Assembly (NCBI GenBank): GCA_002690755.1
Contig: NZFT01000089.1
Coordinates: 7,617-12,938 of the forward strand
Direction: 5' to 3'
Length of the DNA: 5,322 nt
Source of the DNA: Phycisphaerae bacterium
GTDB lineage: Bacteria > Planctomycetota > Phycisphaerae > Phycisphaerales > SM1A02
Of the stretch, positions 4,973 through 5,322 are shown in pieces. The notes under the pieces are model-generated. The model made no database searches, had not been told where the DNA came from, and saw nothing but the letters and a program-made list of their open reading frames with translations. Position numbers and translations under genes: made by a program. Position 1 is the stretch's first letter. Every line of letters starts with the position of its first letter.

Positions 4973-5322
4973 TCAGGCGATGCGCTGTCGTCGGGATCGG
5001 ACGCCCGCGGCGCCGATCGCGAGGGCGGCGAGACCGCCGAGCCCGGGAACGGCATTGCTGCCGGCCGCGATGTTCTGCCCGGAGATGATGCCCTGGTTCG
5101 CGACGTCGTTGTAGGCCCAGGCGTTGATGGTGAAGAGGAATTGATTGCGTTCGTTCGCCGCTCCATCGAGTTGGAGGGTGTATTCGATCCAGCCGTAGAA
5201 GTTCTGGGAGCTACCGTCCGAGATCTTGAAACCGATCAGGTTGTCCGTTCCGAGGCTCAGGATCCCGGCGCTTTGCTTGAAAGTGCTGCTGCTCCTGTGG
5301 AGTTTGCCGACCCGGGATGCTT
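4973..5322 (-). CDS. Exported protein with PEP-CTERM-like sorting tail (C-terminal part, runs off the right edge)
   Basis: The last 115 residues are visible and the frame is open to the window edge; the start and any signal peptide lie outside. The visible body includes NFYGWIEYTLQLDG and FLFTINAWAYNDVANQG, then SGQNIAAGSN. The GWIEYT...AWAYN wording resembles beta-rich planctomycete exported proteins as I remember them. The last 25 residues (4976-5050) form a three-part sorting signal: a V-P-G-L-G-G motif, a hydrophobic stretch (LAALAIGAAGV) and a basic end (RSRRQRIA). In PEP-CTERM systems such a tail is recognised by an exosortase after Sec export, giving surface display or release. The motif is a VPGxGG variant rather than literal PEP. 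The function of the body is unknown. A terminator follows closely, so it is the last gene of its transcript. Confidence 0.85.
   Translation of the reverse strand, partial: ASRVGKLHRSSSTFKQSAGILSLGTDNLIGFKISDGSSQNFYGWIEYTLQLDGAANERNQFLFTINAWAYNDVANQGIISGQNIAAGSNAVPGLGGLAALAIGAAGVRSRRQRIA

Noticed and set aside
4900..5166. Minus-strand open frame of 88 codons overlapping the PEP-CTERM-like gene
   Set aside because: It is out of frame with the PEP-CTERM-like reading, passes through the terminator hairpin, and its product is Ser/Arg/Pro-rich.

Overview
The window is GC-rich bacterial DNA with strong G/C preference at third codon positions. It most resembles a planctomycete of the Phycisphaerae type. 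The main pointer is the right-edge protein, which ends in a PEP-CTERM-like tail (V-P-G-x-G-G, a short hydrophobic stretch, then R-S-R-R-Q-R). An ECF sigma factor, an RsbU-type phosphatase and small cysteine proteins fit that lineage but do not prove it. No taxonomic search could be run.

Left block (1-1871, all minus strand). In transcription order it holds a secreted protein with two FAS1 (fasciclin) domains, an ECF sigma factor resembling SigK, and the start of a gene that overlaps the sigma stop codon by four bases and looks like the N-terminus of an RskA-type anti-sigma factor. This gene content matches the mycobacterial SigK-RskA-MPT70/MPT83 system, where an anti-sigma factor holds a sigma factor that drives FAS1-protein genes. 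The proposed reading is a membrane-gated regulon whose neighbouring output is a surface or secreted adhesin-like protein.

Middle block (2007-3884, plus strand). A 625-residue membrane protein is divergent from the FAS1 gene across a 135-base spacer. It has a periplasmic Cache-like sensor between two membrane helices, a HAMP domain and a SpoIIE/RsbU-type PP2C phosphatase. It probably senses an extracytoplasmic signal and dephosphorylates an anti-anti-sigma (STAS) partner that is not in this window. The spacer carries a perfect 6+5+6 inverted repeat close to the FAS1 start.

Right block (4053-5322). An 81-residue protein of unknown function (plus strand) converges on a 66-residue four-cysteine protein (minus strand). 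A 315-base gap follows, then the C-terminal part of a PEP-CTERM-like exported protein (minus strand). Two nearly identical hairpins follow the two minus-strand genes. Their single imperfections are A-C mismatches in plus-strand RNA but G-U wobbles in minus-strand RNA, so both appear to be terminators for the minus strand.

No tRNA, rRNA, CRISPR array, transposase or attachment site was seen.
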